Assembly (NCBI GenBank): GCA_050953365.1
Contig: JBMNMN010000004.1
Span: forward strand, 62,001 to 126,000
Reading direction: 5' to 3'
Length of the DNA: 64,000 nt
DNA from: UBA1426 sp050953365
GTDB taxonomy: Bacteria > Bacillota > Clostridia > Peptostreptococcales > Anaerovoracaceae
The position numbers were made by a program, and so were the translations under genes. Each line of letters starts with the position of its first letter. Within the stretch, counting starts at the first letter, position 1. Shown one piece after another: positions 18,724 through 28,100 of this stretch. Under the pieces are notes generated by a model. That model had not been told where the DNA came from. It saw only the letters and a program-made list of their open reading frames with translations, and searched no databases.

Positions 18724-19800
18724 ATGATAAAATTGGGCGTACTGTTCGGAGGCCGTTCCGGAGAGCATGAGATTTCACTCATGTCCGCTGCTTCCGTGAT
18801 CAATGCAATTGACAAGAGCAAATATGAAGTGGTTCAAATCGGGATAACCCGAGAAGGGGACTGGTACCTCTATGAAGGACCCACGGAAGGGATCGAGGAC
18901 GGCAGTTGGGAGCAGGCAGCCAAAGCGGCTCTTGCTGCTGACCCGGAAAAATATGATCTTCAGGTACTTGGGGGTGGTGGAAGATCTCTGAAGCAACGGA
19001 TTGATTTTGCACTGCCTATTTTGCATGGGCCTTACGGTGAGGACGGAACCATACAGGGGCTTTTTGAAATGATAGACATCCCTTACGGAGGGAGCGGTGT
19101 TACCGGCGCCGCGCTGACCATGGATAAGATTCTGGCAAAGGCTGTCTGTGAAAAAGCAGGACTGCCTGTGGGACCCTATGTAGCGTTAACAATCCAGGAC
19201 TTTGAGGAGAGAGAGCTGCAGCTTTTGCAGCAAATCGAAAAAGAGCTCCGTTATCCCATGTTTGTAAAACCGAGCAATATGGGGTCCAGCGTGGGTATTA
19301 CAAAGGTAAGGACAAGAGAAGCGTTGAAAGAAGCCATTGTCAACGCATCCAAATACGATCGCCGCATCCTCGTTGAAGAGGGTATTGACTGCAGGGAGCT
19401 GGAGACGGCAGTCCTGGGCAACGAAAGGCCACAGGTCAGTTGTGTGGGAGAGATTATCCCCTCGGCAGAGTTTTACGATTACAAAGCGAAATATTTTGAC
19501 GGCGGGCAGTCGAAGTTGTGCATACCCGCAGACATACCTGCGGAAAAAGCGGAGGAAATTCGTGAGATTGCAGCCAAAGCATACAGTTTACTGGATTGTT
19601 GCGGCTATGCCAGAGCAGACTTTTTCATGGAGAAGGATACAGGGAGAATTCTATTAAATGAGATTAACTCCATACCGGGCTTTACGAAATTCAGCATGTT
19701 TCCGCTGCTTTGGGAAAAAGAGGGTATTTCTTACCCGGAACTGATAGAAAGGATAGTGAGATTGGGATATGAAAAATATAATGCTAAAAATAGTCGGTAA
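18724..19800 (+). CDS. ddl: D-alanine--D-alanine ligase
   Basis: 358 residues, ATP-grasp ligase making the D-Ala-D-Ala dipeptide for peptidoglycan. KLGVLFGGRSGEHEISLMSA at the start; HGPYGEDGTIQGLFEMIDIPYGGSGV; MFVKPSNMGSSVGITKV (ATP-binding); ILLNEINSIPGFTKFSMFP (metal/substrate end). Active-site Tyr in the omega loop appears as YDYKAKYFDGG, consistent with D-Ala rather than D-Lac preference, though this is inference. The DUF1934 gene overlaps its 3' end by 32 bp. The 180 bp upstream contains a G-rich/C-rich inverted stretch (18610-18655) of unknown role. Confidence 0.96.
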   Translation: MIKLGVLFGGRSGEHEISLMSAASVINAIDKSKYEVVQIGITREGDWYLYEGPTEGIEDGSWEQAAKAALAADPEKYDLQVLGGGGRSLKQRIDFALPILHGPYGEDGTIQGLFEMIDIPYGGSGVTGAALTMDKILAKAVCEKAGLPVGPYVALTIQDFEERELQLLQQIEKELRYPMFVKPSNMGSSVGITKVRTREALKEAIVNASKYDRRILVEEGIDCRELETAVLGNERPQVSCVGEIIPSAEFYDYKAKYFDGGQSKLCIPADIPAEKAEEIREIAAKAYSLLDCCGYARADFFMEKDTGRILLNEINSIPGFTKFSMFPLLWEKEGISYPELIERIVRLGYEKYNAKNSR

Positions 19801-20203
19801 ACAGATTACCGGTGAAATGGCGGAAGAAACGGAACAGCTGGAGCTGGTTACGGAAGGGAAATACTTTGAGAAGGACGGCGTTGTTTATCTGACATACGAT
19901 GAGAGTGACTTCTCGGGAATGACGGGATGTACTACCAGCCTGGCTATTTCGGGAAATGAGATTTTGATGAAGCGTTCCGGTGAAGCGGTTCCTTTGGACA
20001 CGGAAATTCGCTTTGAAAAAGGAAAGCGTTTTACGGGGTATTACGGGACACCTTTCGGCGCCGTGGAGATGGAGGTTCTCACTAACGATGTGGTGAACAA
20101 CATCAACCCCGAAGGACCGAAAGGGTCGTTGAACATCGATTACCATATCAGTCTGCGCGGTCTGTCCGAGGGCAGAAGCCGTCTGGATATTGAAATAATA
20201 TAA
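19769..20203 (+). CDS. DUF1934 beta-barrel protein
   Basis: 144 residues. The pattern of alternating strands (LELVTEGKYFEKDGVVYLTYDESD, GEAVPLDTEIRFEKGKRFTGYYGTPFGAVEMEVLT, GSLNIDYHISLRGLSEGRSRLDIEI) is the calycin-like DUF1934 family found near ddl and arginyl-tRNA synthetase genes in Firmicutes. Function unknown. It starts within ddl (32-bp overlap), so it depends on ddl transcription. Confidence 0.88.
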   Translation: MKNIMLKIVGKQITGEMAEETEQLELVTEGKYFEKDGVVYLTYDESDFSGMTGCTTSLAISGNEILMKRSGEAVPLDTEIRFEKGKRFTGYYGTPFGAVEMEVLTNDVVNNINPEGPKGSLNIDYHISLRGLSEGRSRLDIEII

Positions 20204-20241
20204 GCATTTTTGGGACAAGGTGAAGGGAGGCAGCAATTCCA

Positions 20242-21711
20242 ATGAATCCGAAAACCACCAGAGCGGTAGCAAAGTTTATTGCGATTCTTTTAGTTGTGGC
20301 CCTCGTGGTCACTTCTTTTTCCTTTGTATTCTTCTGGGCGGGGACCCCGGCTGTGGTCTACGCAGCTTCTTCGGAAGAGCCGGACTGGAACCGGGAGCTT
20401 TTGCGACTTCGGGATTTCATGATCCAGACGAAAGGCGCTTACAAGGATGATGTCTCCTTCAAAATGCTCATCGATGGAGCTTACCAGGGGATTATCGACT
20501 CGTTGGGCGATCCCTACAGCGTATATTACAGTTCCGAAAATGAAAGCAAGCAATTTGAGGAATCCGTCAGCGGAGAATTTTTTGGAGTAGGTGTCAGCCT
20601 GGAACAGGTGGGCGGTATATGCAAGGTGGTCGCACCCATTTCGGGAACGCCGGCGGACAGGGCGGGAGTTCTTTCCGGAGATGTGGTGACACAGGTGGAC
20701 GGACAGGATGTCACCGGCATGACCCTGGAGCAAATCGCAAGCCGTCTCAGGGGAGAGGAAGGCACCAAAGTCACAATGACGGTGCAGCGGGACAACAGGA
20801 TTCTGACTTTTTCAATGATCCGGGAAAAGATAAAGCTCGCCTCCGTAGACTACAGACTTCTTGAGGACGATATCGGGTACATAAAGATCGCGCAGTTCGA
20901 CAGCGACGTACACTTGGAGTTTAAGAATGCAAAATTGAAGCTTCTGGCCGCCGGAGCTAAATCTTTCATTGTTGACGTGAGGAATAACCCCGGCGGATAC
21001 GTGGGCGGGGCGTTGGACATTGCAGAGCAACTCATGCCTGCGGGTCCTATCGTTCATTTTGAGAAGCAAGGTAAAATCGTCGAAACCTTTTCGGCCAACG
21101 GAACCGGCAATTTGGGCCTGCCGGTGGTATTGCTGATCAATGAAGGCAGCGCAAGCGCTTCGGAAATATTGGCTGCCGCTTGGCAGGACAGCAATACGGC
21201 AACATTGGTGGGGATGAAGACTTACGGTAAAGGCGTTGCCCAGCAGATGATCGATACGGCAGGCGACGGGAAACTGAAGCTTTCCATGTACTATTTCCTC
21301 AGCCCCAACAAGCATCCCATTGACAAGGTTGGCGTCAAGCCTGATTATGTAGTAAGAAATTATTCGGAATCCGATGTGAGCTTGGCAGAACAGCTATATA
21401 ACGAGTACAAAGCCTTTGCGCCAATGGCGGAAAAGAGCAAACCCAAATTGGGAGATACGGGTTTGAACGTGTTTGGAGCTCAACAACGTCTATCGCTATT
21501 AGGCTATGGACTGAAAATCTCCGGAACGATGGATACTGAAACCGTAGCTGCCGTAAAGGCTTTCCAAGCAGAGAAGGGGCTTTTCCCTTACGGTGTGCTT
21601 GACTATTCTACAATGAATGCATTGGATAAAGCCGCGTTAGCCTATATCACCGGCGCTGCGGAACAGAAAGACCTGCAGCTCGAGAAAGCAATCGAGCTGT
21701 TGAAGAAATAA
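20242..21711 (+). CDS. S41-family carboxy-terminal processing protease with PDZ and peptidoglycan-binding domains
   Basis: 489 residues. N-terminal membrane/signal segment (residues about 9-34), S41 cap, PDZ (about 105-190, GVGVSLEQVGGICKVVAPISGTPADRAGV), protease core with the serine in NEGSASASEILAAAW and the lysine in KTYGKGVAQQ, and a C-terminal PG_binding_1 (residues about 405-460, LGDTGLNVFGAQQRLSLLGYG). Acts outside the membrane on C-termini of exported proteins, possibly near the wall. SD GGGAGG precedes ATG. Followed by a strong bidirectional terminator. Confidence 0.94.
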   Translation: MNPKTTRAVAKFIAILLVVALVVTSFSFVFFWAGTPAVVYAASSEEPDWNRELLRLRDFMIQTKGAYKDDVSFKMLIDGAYQGIIDSLGDPYSVYYSSENESKQFEESVSGEFFGVGVSLEQVGGICKVVAPISGTPADRAGVLSGDVVTQVDGQDVTGMTLEQIASRLRGEEGTKVTMTVQRDNRILTFSMIREKIKLASVDYRLLEDDIGYIKIAQFDSDVHLEFKNAKLKLLAAGAKSFIVDVRNNPGGYVGGALDIAEQLMPAGPIVHFEKQGKIVETFSANGTGNLGLPVVLLINEGSASASEILAAAWQDSNTATLVGMKTYGKGVAQQMIDTAGDGKLKLSMYYFLSPNKHPIDKVGVKPDYVVRNYSESDVSLAEQLYNEYKAFAPMAEKSKPKLGDTGLNVFGAQQRLSLLGYGLKISGTMDTETVAAVKAFQAEKGLFPYGVLDYSTMNALDKAALAYITGAAEQKDLQLEKAIELLKK

Positions 21712-21737
21712 TGAAACAAGGCATGGTTTAATGGAAA

Positions 21738-21768
21738 ACAAGGCCGCGGAGGTTTCCCGCGGCCTTGT
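21738..21768. terminator. Bidirectional terminator
   Basis: 12-bp perfect stem (ACAAGGCCGCGG, 21738-21749 with 21757-21768) and 7-nt loop between convergent S41 and DUF1846 genes. Confidence 0.75.
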
Positions 21769-21795
21769 ACAATTCCTATGTTCTTATTTTCGTGA

Positions 21796-23307
21796 TTAGT
21801 TGAAATATAGGTTGTTTGTTAGATACTCCGGATCGCTTGTTGCATCGATGCCGAGATCCTTCAGTGTCTGGGTGTCTCTGTCGCTGAGGATTGCCGTGCA
21901 ATGGGCTTTGCAGCCGTTCAGCAAAAGCAGCTTTTCAACAGCCACTTGAGCAGAAGGATTGGTGGTAGCCGATATGGTGAGGGCAGACAGCACCTCCTCG
22001 CAGTTCAGCGAGGTTTTTTCATGTTTAAGAATGTTTGTCTTCAGATGCTGTATGGTTTCCAACACGGCGGGAGAGATCAAGTGTATGTCGTCGGAAAGTC
22101 TGGAAAGCGCCTTGATGGCGTTAAGCACCGCCGCTGCAGCCGCAACCATTCTTCTGGAGCTGCGTCCGGTTATGATTCTGCCGTCGGGCAGCTGGAGAGC
22201 CATTACAACCACATTCTCATATTTGGAATCTAGGGAGCGCTTATATTCAGCATATTCTCTGGCAGGGAGCACCACTTCCCGGTCCGTTATCTTAAGATTC
22301 AGTTCATCCATGAGAAGCTTTGATCTTGCTACTGCATCTTCGTCGATGATCCCCTTCTTGTAATCGCAGAGGGCGATCAGGTAACGACGTATGATCTCCT
22401 GACAGGCTGCCTCGCGGCAAATCTCATCGTCTGTAATGCTGAAGCCTACGCGATTTACACCCATATCCGTGGGTGATTGGTATTCGGATTCGCGGCCGGT
22501 AATTCGTTCGATAATACGTTTGACAACGGGGAAAATCTCCATGTCCCGGTTGTAGTTTACGGCCGTCTGCCCGTGGGCTTCCAGATGGAAAAAGTCTATC
22601 ATATTCACATCTTTTAAGTCGATGGTAGCCGCTTCGTAAGCCATATTTACGGGGTGCTTTAAAGGAAGATTCCAAATAGGGAAAGTCTCAAATTTCGCGT
22701 AGCGCACTTTTCTGCCATGCTTGTACTCATGGTAAAGCTGAGACAGACAGGTGGCCAGCTTGCCGCTGCCCGGACCCGGACCGTTAACAACTACCAGTGG
22801 CTTCGTCACTTCGATATAGGGATTGACTCCGTAGCCTTCGTCGCTGACGATGGTGTCCACATCCGTCGGATAACCTTTTGTAAAATAGTGCTTGTATGTT
22901 TTAATTCCTCTGCGGTTCAATTTGTTGATAAATACATTTACAGCAGGGTGATCTTCGTAGCGGGTGATCACAACGCTATTGATGAGCAGGTCGTATTTGC
23001 GGAAAATATCGATAAGGCGCAGTACTTCCAGGTCATAGGTTATTCCAAAATCCGCCCGTGTCTTATTGGTGGAAATGTCGCCTGCATATACGCAGATGAT
23101 GATTTCGGTCTGGTCCTTCATCTTCTGCAACAGTTTAATCTTCGCGTTTTCATCGAAACCCGGAAGGACGCGCGCGGCATGCTTGTCATGAACCAGCTTG
23201 CCCCCGAATTCCAGATAAAGACGTTCTGCTTTGTTTGAGTTGATACGTTCTAAAATGTATTTAGATTGTTCTTCAATATACTTGTCTGCATCAAAACCTA
23301 TCCTCAT
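21796..23307 (-). CDS. DUF1846 family protein
   Basis: About 503 residues, full family length. Start at the ATG ending at 23307 (AGGTG sits 6 nt upstream); another ATG directly precedes it. Shows MRIGFDADKYIEEQSKYILERI, the P-loop-like VVNGPGPGSGKLATCLSQLYHE, DLKDVNMIDFFHLEAHGQTAVNYNRD and VVLPAREYAEYK. The family is conserved in Firmicutes and solved as a hexamer with nucleotide-like folds, but its function is not established. Convergent with the S41 gene, divergent from the SLH region. Confidence 0.9.
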   Translation of the reverse strand: MRIGFDADKYIEEQSKYILERINSNKAERLYLEFGGKLVHDKHAARVLPGFDENAKIKLLQKMKDQTEIIICVYAGDISTNKTRADFGITYDLEVLRLIDIFRKYDLLINSVVITRYEDHPAVNVFINKLNRRGIKTYKHYFTKGYPTDVDTIVSDEGYGVNPYIEVTKPLVVVNGPGPGSGKLATCLSQLYHEYKHGRKVRYAKFETFPIWNLPLKHPVNMAYEAATIDLKDVNMIDFFHLEAHGQTAVNYNRDMEIFPVVKRIIERITGRESEYQSPTDMGVNRVGFSITDDEICREAACQEIIRRYLIALCDYKKGIIDEDAVARSKLLMDELNLKITDREVVLPAREYAEYKRSLDSKYENVVVMALQLPDGRIITGRSSRRMVAAAAAVLNAIKALSRLSDDIHLISPAVLETIQHLKTNILKHEKTSLNCEEVLSALTISATTNPSAQVAVEKLLLLNGCKAHCTAILSDRDTQTLKDLGIDATSDPEYLTNNLYFN

Positions 23308-23365
23308 CATTATCACCTCTTTCCACCCTACTGCGGCCCGTATCCTCTTAAAAACAACATTAAAT

Positions 23366-23394
23366 ATTATAACAAATTGCCTGTCTTAATACAA
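23366..23394 (-). promoter_or_regulatory. Sigma-A-type promoter for the DUF1846 gene
   Basis: On the minus strand: TTGTAT (23394-23389), 17-bp spacer, TATAAT (23371-23366), about 60 bp before the start codon. Confidence 0.65.
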
Positions 23395-23440
23395 TGAAAA
23401 ATCCCCGAGGAAACAAAATAACATAATTTGGAAATTGCTC

Positions 23441-23468
23441 TTGACAGGGAGCCTTTGCGTGATAGAAT
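23441..23468 (+). promoter_or_regulatory. Near-consensus promoter facing the tandem-repeat region
   Basis: TTGACA (23441-23446), 16-bp spacer ending in TGA (extended -10), TAGAAT (23463-23468). The nearest plus-strand gene starts 500 bp further on, so it drives either a very long leader or an RNA. Confidence 0.65.
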
Positions 23469-23556
23469 GTTAATAAATGGAAATAATTACGCACTTTTAC
23501 AATTATACACAGAGGGCAGCCAAGTTCCTTACTTGATGGTATGCATTTTACAACTT

Positions 23557-23685
23557 AGTTTTATGGGGAACTGCGCTGTTGCGCTGTTGTAGTTTTATGG
23601 GAACTGCGCTGGTTAGCTTTATGGGGAACTGCGCTGGTTAGCTTTATGGGAACTGCGCTGGTTAGCTTTATGGGGAACTACACTG
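23557..23685 (+). repeat. Five-unit tandem repeat, alternating 24 and 25 bp
   Basis: Units begin AG(T/C)TTTATGGG and continue GAACTGCGCTGGTT at 23557, 23591, 23615, 23640 and 23664. Units 2-5 alternate between GGG and GGGG, giving 24 and 25 bp; unit 1 is longer by an inserted GCGCTGTT duplication. No open reading frame persists. Confidence 0.85.
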
Positions 23686-23833
23686 TGCAAAATTTCAATT
23701 AATGCATTGCCGTTTTACGGAATACTACAGTTTGATGTTGAAAACTGTGCAAAATTTCAAGTAGTGCATGATTATTTGTAAATTTATTCAATAAATATAG
23801 AATTTTGACATGCATTAATTGATTTTTTGAACA
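23684..23833. repeat. Second cluster of the 23-bp TGTGCA-flanked motif
   Basis: Forward copies at 23684-23706 and 23746-23768, and a degenerate reversed copy at 23811-23833 (TGCATTAATTGA start, GAACA end). Same motif and same flank words (AATACTACAG) as the 14.9-15.1 kb cluster. Confidence 0.75.
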
Positions 23834-23973
23834 TCAGAGGTCATGTTTTACTGCAGTTTACCATAACCGTACAGGCGCGGCTGGTTTTTTGCACAGCAAT
23901 ATCAAGGGCCATAAGGGCGCGAAGAGGGCGCCTCTGATATCTAATATTACTTGAAATTGAAAAGGAGGTACAA

Positions 23974-25044
23974 ATGAATAAAAGCATTTCCGTGATAAGA
24001 ACCGTATCAGCGTTGGCGGCGGTCCTTTTGTCCGTGATTTTGGTGTTGAACAGTTCAGTTGCCTTCGGTCAAGGACAACAAAAGATTTTTAGCGATCTGG
24101 ACAAAAGCCATTGGGCTTACGAAAACATCATGAAAATGACACAGACGGGCTTGATTGCCGGTTATCCCGACGGTAGCTTCCGTCCCGATGCTCCCGTTAC
24201 CCACGGGGAGTTTATCCGGATGGCAACGATCGCAGCCGGCCTTTCTTCTCTGCCGGCCAAGCAGGGTGAACACTGGGGTCTTCCGTATTATAACACCGGT
24301 CTGAACAACTTTCTGTTCACCCGATATGACATTTCGGAAAAGCACCTGGACAAACCCATAAAGCGAGGCCATATGGCGCTGATCTCCAGTGAAATAATAA
24401 AGGATAAAAGTCAATGGGATAATTATTCTGAAGTACTGGAACGAATCGAGGATGTGGACTACCGGACTCAATATGAGCACCATATTGTCCGGGCATACAG
24501 CGCGGGCATTCTTGCCGGTTATCCTGACGGAACGTTTCGTCCCTTTGAAACATTGAACCGCGCAGAGGCGGCGGCGGTGATTCAAAGACTGCAGGATTTC
24601 CTGCTTGAAAACAGAGGGCAGAAAGCTGCGGAAACCGATTCCGGGTCTGAAATTATATCGGAAGAAGAACTTTCCGAAAGTGAGCGAGATACTCGCGTAC
24701 CGCTCATAGATACGGAACCTTTTGATACCTCGGTTCCCAAAGGAACTTTTATGGCGCGAGTGCGAAACTTCCACATAGATCAATCAGAAAAAACAGATGC
24801 GCTAAAGCAGATACTCTGTCGGCAGTTCCCGGAGGAAGGTGAAGCCATCTTTAATGCATTTATAAGCTTTTCCAAAATGGACTCCGGGGGTAAAGATCTT
24901 GGAATCTGCAAGCAATATGTGATGGAGTACCCGGTTTTATTCAATCTGGTCGGAGACGGCTACGACATCATGGTTTTCCCGAAAGATTTTCAGGACGAGT
25001 ATTGGGAGACGGAGCCCGGACAGGTAAATGTTTTCTTCATATAA
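23974..25044 (+). CDS. SLH-domain cell-surface protein
   Basis: 356 residues. Signal peptide residues 1-31 (hydrophobic core ALAAVLLSVILVLNSSVAFGQG). Two SLH repeats: FSDLDKSHWAYENIMKMTQTGLIAGYPDGSFRPDAPVTHGEF near residue 38 and the later YEHHIVRAYSAGILAGYPDGTFRPFETLNRAEAAAVI near 160; a third, weak repeat may lie between (YNTGLNNFLFTRYDISEKHLDKPIKRGHMALI). SLH binds pyruvylated secondary wall polymer. Residues 205-356 are acidic with no recognised domain. SD AAGGAGG. It lies 81 bp upstream of the 2035-residue secreted protein and may serve as its wall anchor or partner. Confidence 0.9.
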   Translation: MNKSISVIRTVSALAAVLLSVILVLNSSVAFGQGQQKIFSDLDKSHWAYENIMKMTQTGLIAGYPDGSFRPDAPVTHGEFIRMATIAAGLSSLPAKQGEHWGLPYYNTGLNNFLFTRYDISEKHLDKPIKRGHMALISSEIIKDKSQWDNYSEVLERIEDVDYRTQYEHHIVRAYSAGILAGYPDGTFRPFETLNRAEAAAVIQRLQDFLLENRGQKAAETDSGSEIISEEELSESERDTRVPLIDTEPFDTSVPKGTFMARVRNFHIDQSEKTDALKQILCRQFPEEGEAIFNAFISFSKMDSGGKDLGICKQYVMEYPVLFNLVGDGYDIMVFPKDFQDEYWETEPGQVNVFFI

Positions 25045-25125
25045 AAGAGTGGGAGGCTTATAAAATGTGGGAGGCTGGAAGAATGTTTCGTTTGCCACCC
25101 AGCCATAAGGAAGAGGAGCAATAAA

Positions 25126-28100
25126 ATGAATATGTACAAAAGAGGGCGCGTGAATTGCGTAATTCTTTTATTTCTTTTGGTTGTCCTTCTGATTGTGCAG
25201 GGCATCGATCCCGTTGCCGTTTTTGCCGGAGAGAAACCGGCGCTGAAAACCTTCGAACAGCTGACGGAAGGCGAGAAGCAACGGGTTTTGGAATCGCTCA
25301 TGGAAAAGGGCATCGTGCCGGACCGGATCAAAGTGGGCGGAGGCACCTATTCTCTCAATGAATCCCTCTGGTATTCGGAAGGGATCATCGCCTACGGGAT
25401 TACGGCCAATGTGAATGCCGCCAATCAGACCACCGGTTCTCCCAACTATAAAAACGGGCAATACCGATATTGGGGTTACGATGTGAACGGAGGTCTCTAC
25501 GGCAACGACAATTTCCCCAGGGATTCCGACTCGGGTACGGCGGCGTATAACAAAGATTGGCTGACAATCGCGCAGATCCGGGTAAATCAAACAGCCATAA
25601 ACTACATCGGGAAATTTGCCATGGAGGCGGGGTTTTCTCACGGGGAAAAATATGACACCGCATCTGCTTTTCTCGATGAAAACCCGGCATGGCGTGGCGC
25701 CGGCATAGATGAAGACTATATTTTGGAGCACTTTTATTTTAACTCGGTGCTTTCCGACAGCGGATTGACCCGGGGACAGTTCATCGGGGTACATAGAAGC
25801 CGTTATGACAATAAACTCTATTATCAGACTTTTTCCGTGAAAGGGGAAGTGATGCTCTTTGAAGTTCCGCCGGAAAACCCTGTGCCTCAGGAGCCGGAAG
25901 AACCGGAACCAATTCCTCCTGAGCCCGGATCGGATATCCATGCGGATGCGGAGCTTTTCCTTCCGCCCGTTACCTATGTGGGGCATCCCGCCCTTGCGGA
26001 AGACAATTCCGTTTTCTGGGTGGAGGGAGAAGCCTGGTCGGCGGCCAGAGCCTATTCGGAGGGCAAGGCTGACAACCGGTTTACATCCGGTGGCGGTTCG
26101 GTGAAGCGCATTTCAAGTACACGTGCCACCGTCACATATTCGGCGCCGGGCGATTACGATGTGACCCTTAGAGTAACACCGGAAGGCGGCAGCGCGGTTT
26201 ACGATACAAAGTCCATTCAAGTATTGGATACGCCTGCCATTATCTACAACCTTACCGGCCCGCTAAAGCAGAACCGAAAAAATACCCTTCATATTTCGGT
26301 TGCGAAAAATCCCGGCGTAGATTTAACTGCCCTTTGGGTCAAGCTGGAACACCCTGCTACCGGAGAATCGGTAACTTTGCATCATAGGATGGGCGCAGGC
26401 GAGAACAACGCAGCAGAAGGCCCGACCATTAAAACAAGGCCTATTGAAGCGCTGGCATCCGATTCCTATTTCATCAACTGCCGCGTGGATTTCCTAACAA
26501 AAAACACGGAAAACACCGACTACAGCCTCACTATTTATGCGCAGGAGAAAAACGGGAAAAGCGATCAGGCAACCTACGATTTTTCAGTGGCTCAGGACAA
26601 ACCTCCTGAAGCAAATATCTTTTTGGAATCCTGCTATATTCGCAACGAAGCATCTAACAAAGCGCAGATAATTGCAGAGGACGGTACGGTTACCGACGGT
26701 GATCAGGTTGAGCGGGCATGGTTTTATCGGGAAACAGATGATGCGGAATGGATTCCCGTTGCTTCTATGGAAGGCTACACGGATTACTCTTTCGGAAGCG
26801 GGAAAAAGATCAGCTTCTTAAAAGAGGGAGTGGGACCTTTTGAAATGAAACTGGCTGCAAAAGACGTATGGGTGGAGGAAACCCTTCCCGAATACATTTC
26901 AGAAAGTGACTATCTGACTGGGGAAACTGTCTGCTCATCTGAAGTGATCAATGTAGCGCCGGTGGTCAGTCTGAGTCCCATTTCGGCGAAGACGGCGAAT
27001 ATAACCATTTTGGCGGGAGGTGAAACCGAATTCAATCGGATAAAAGCTAACCTGTCGCGTTTGGAGCAAGAACTATTAAGACAAAGAGTAGACGCCCATA
27101 TCATTCTTGAGAAAATGACGCCTGCAGCTTCCGAACCCGGCGGCCAAGCCGCAACGAGGACCATGACGGTAAGCACTCCATTCGGATATGAAGGAGAGTG
27201 GACATTTTACGATGACGAAAATTATATAGTAGACGATGAGAGGCTCTATAAAATCGATGCAAGCTGGCCAAGCACGGACAGCGGCGGCTACCCGGAATCT
27301 CCATATACCATAAGCTGTTGGAATTGGGATGCGGTTTCCGGAGAAAAGAAATGGACTTTTACCTTTACTGAGCAGCTGCTGCCCGTACCGAAAAGCGGCC
27401 CCTGCTTCACGCAGGACGATACGGGGATGTACCTGTATTTTGTGGCGAGCGGGAAGACGTTAATCCTGACAAAGGATACGGGTTCATTCCTTACGCTTCT
27501 AAACATGGAAGTGGGGAAAAACTGCTTTGTAGAGAAGGATTTCATCTACACCATTAAAAAGGATGGAATATACAGGATATCTGCATTGTCCGGCCGGGTG
27601 GACAAGATCTTCAACGGCGCTATTCTGGAGGGAGTATGCAGACGATTGGAGGGAAGGGTACATTTCGTAACGAGTCAAAGCGAATCCATGTTTCGCGGTC
27701 TTTTTGATCCCGAGAACGGAAGCGTGGACCTTGAACCTCTGGCCTTTGAGTCTCAAGAATTCGGTCTGCCCGTACACACGCTGTTGGGTGTGGACGTTGA
27801 AGGAAACCTGATCATCAATACGGTCACTCGGAAAAGGACCAGCTACGGAGATCTGGAGAATACCTATATCACCTGTGCCCGGGTCTACGGGAGGGACAAC
27901 CGGTTGCTTTTTGCAGCGCCGGGGTTTAGCTCCAACCCGTCGCCTAAATGTACCGTGACCCCCGTCTACGATGAAGGAGGGCGTTGCAATTATATTGTCT
28001 ACACGTGGGACAAAAGCAGCAAGAGCAGTTACAGCAATTACGCCTACCTGTACGGCGTACGGAACGGTTACGTTAAACAGGCCGGCATGAGCGGTTCTGA

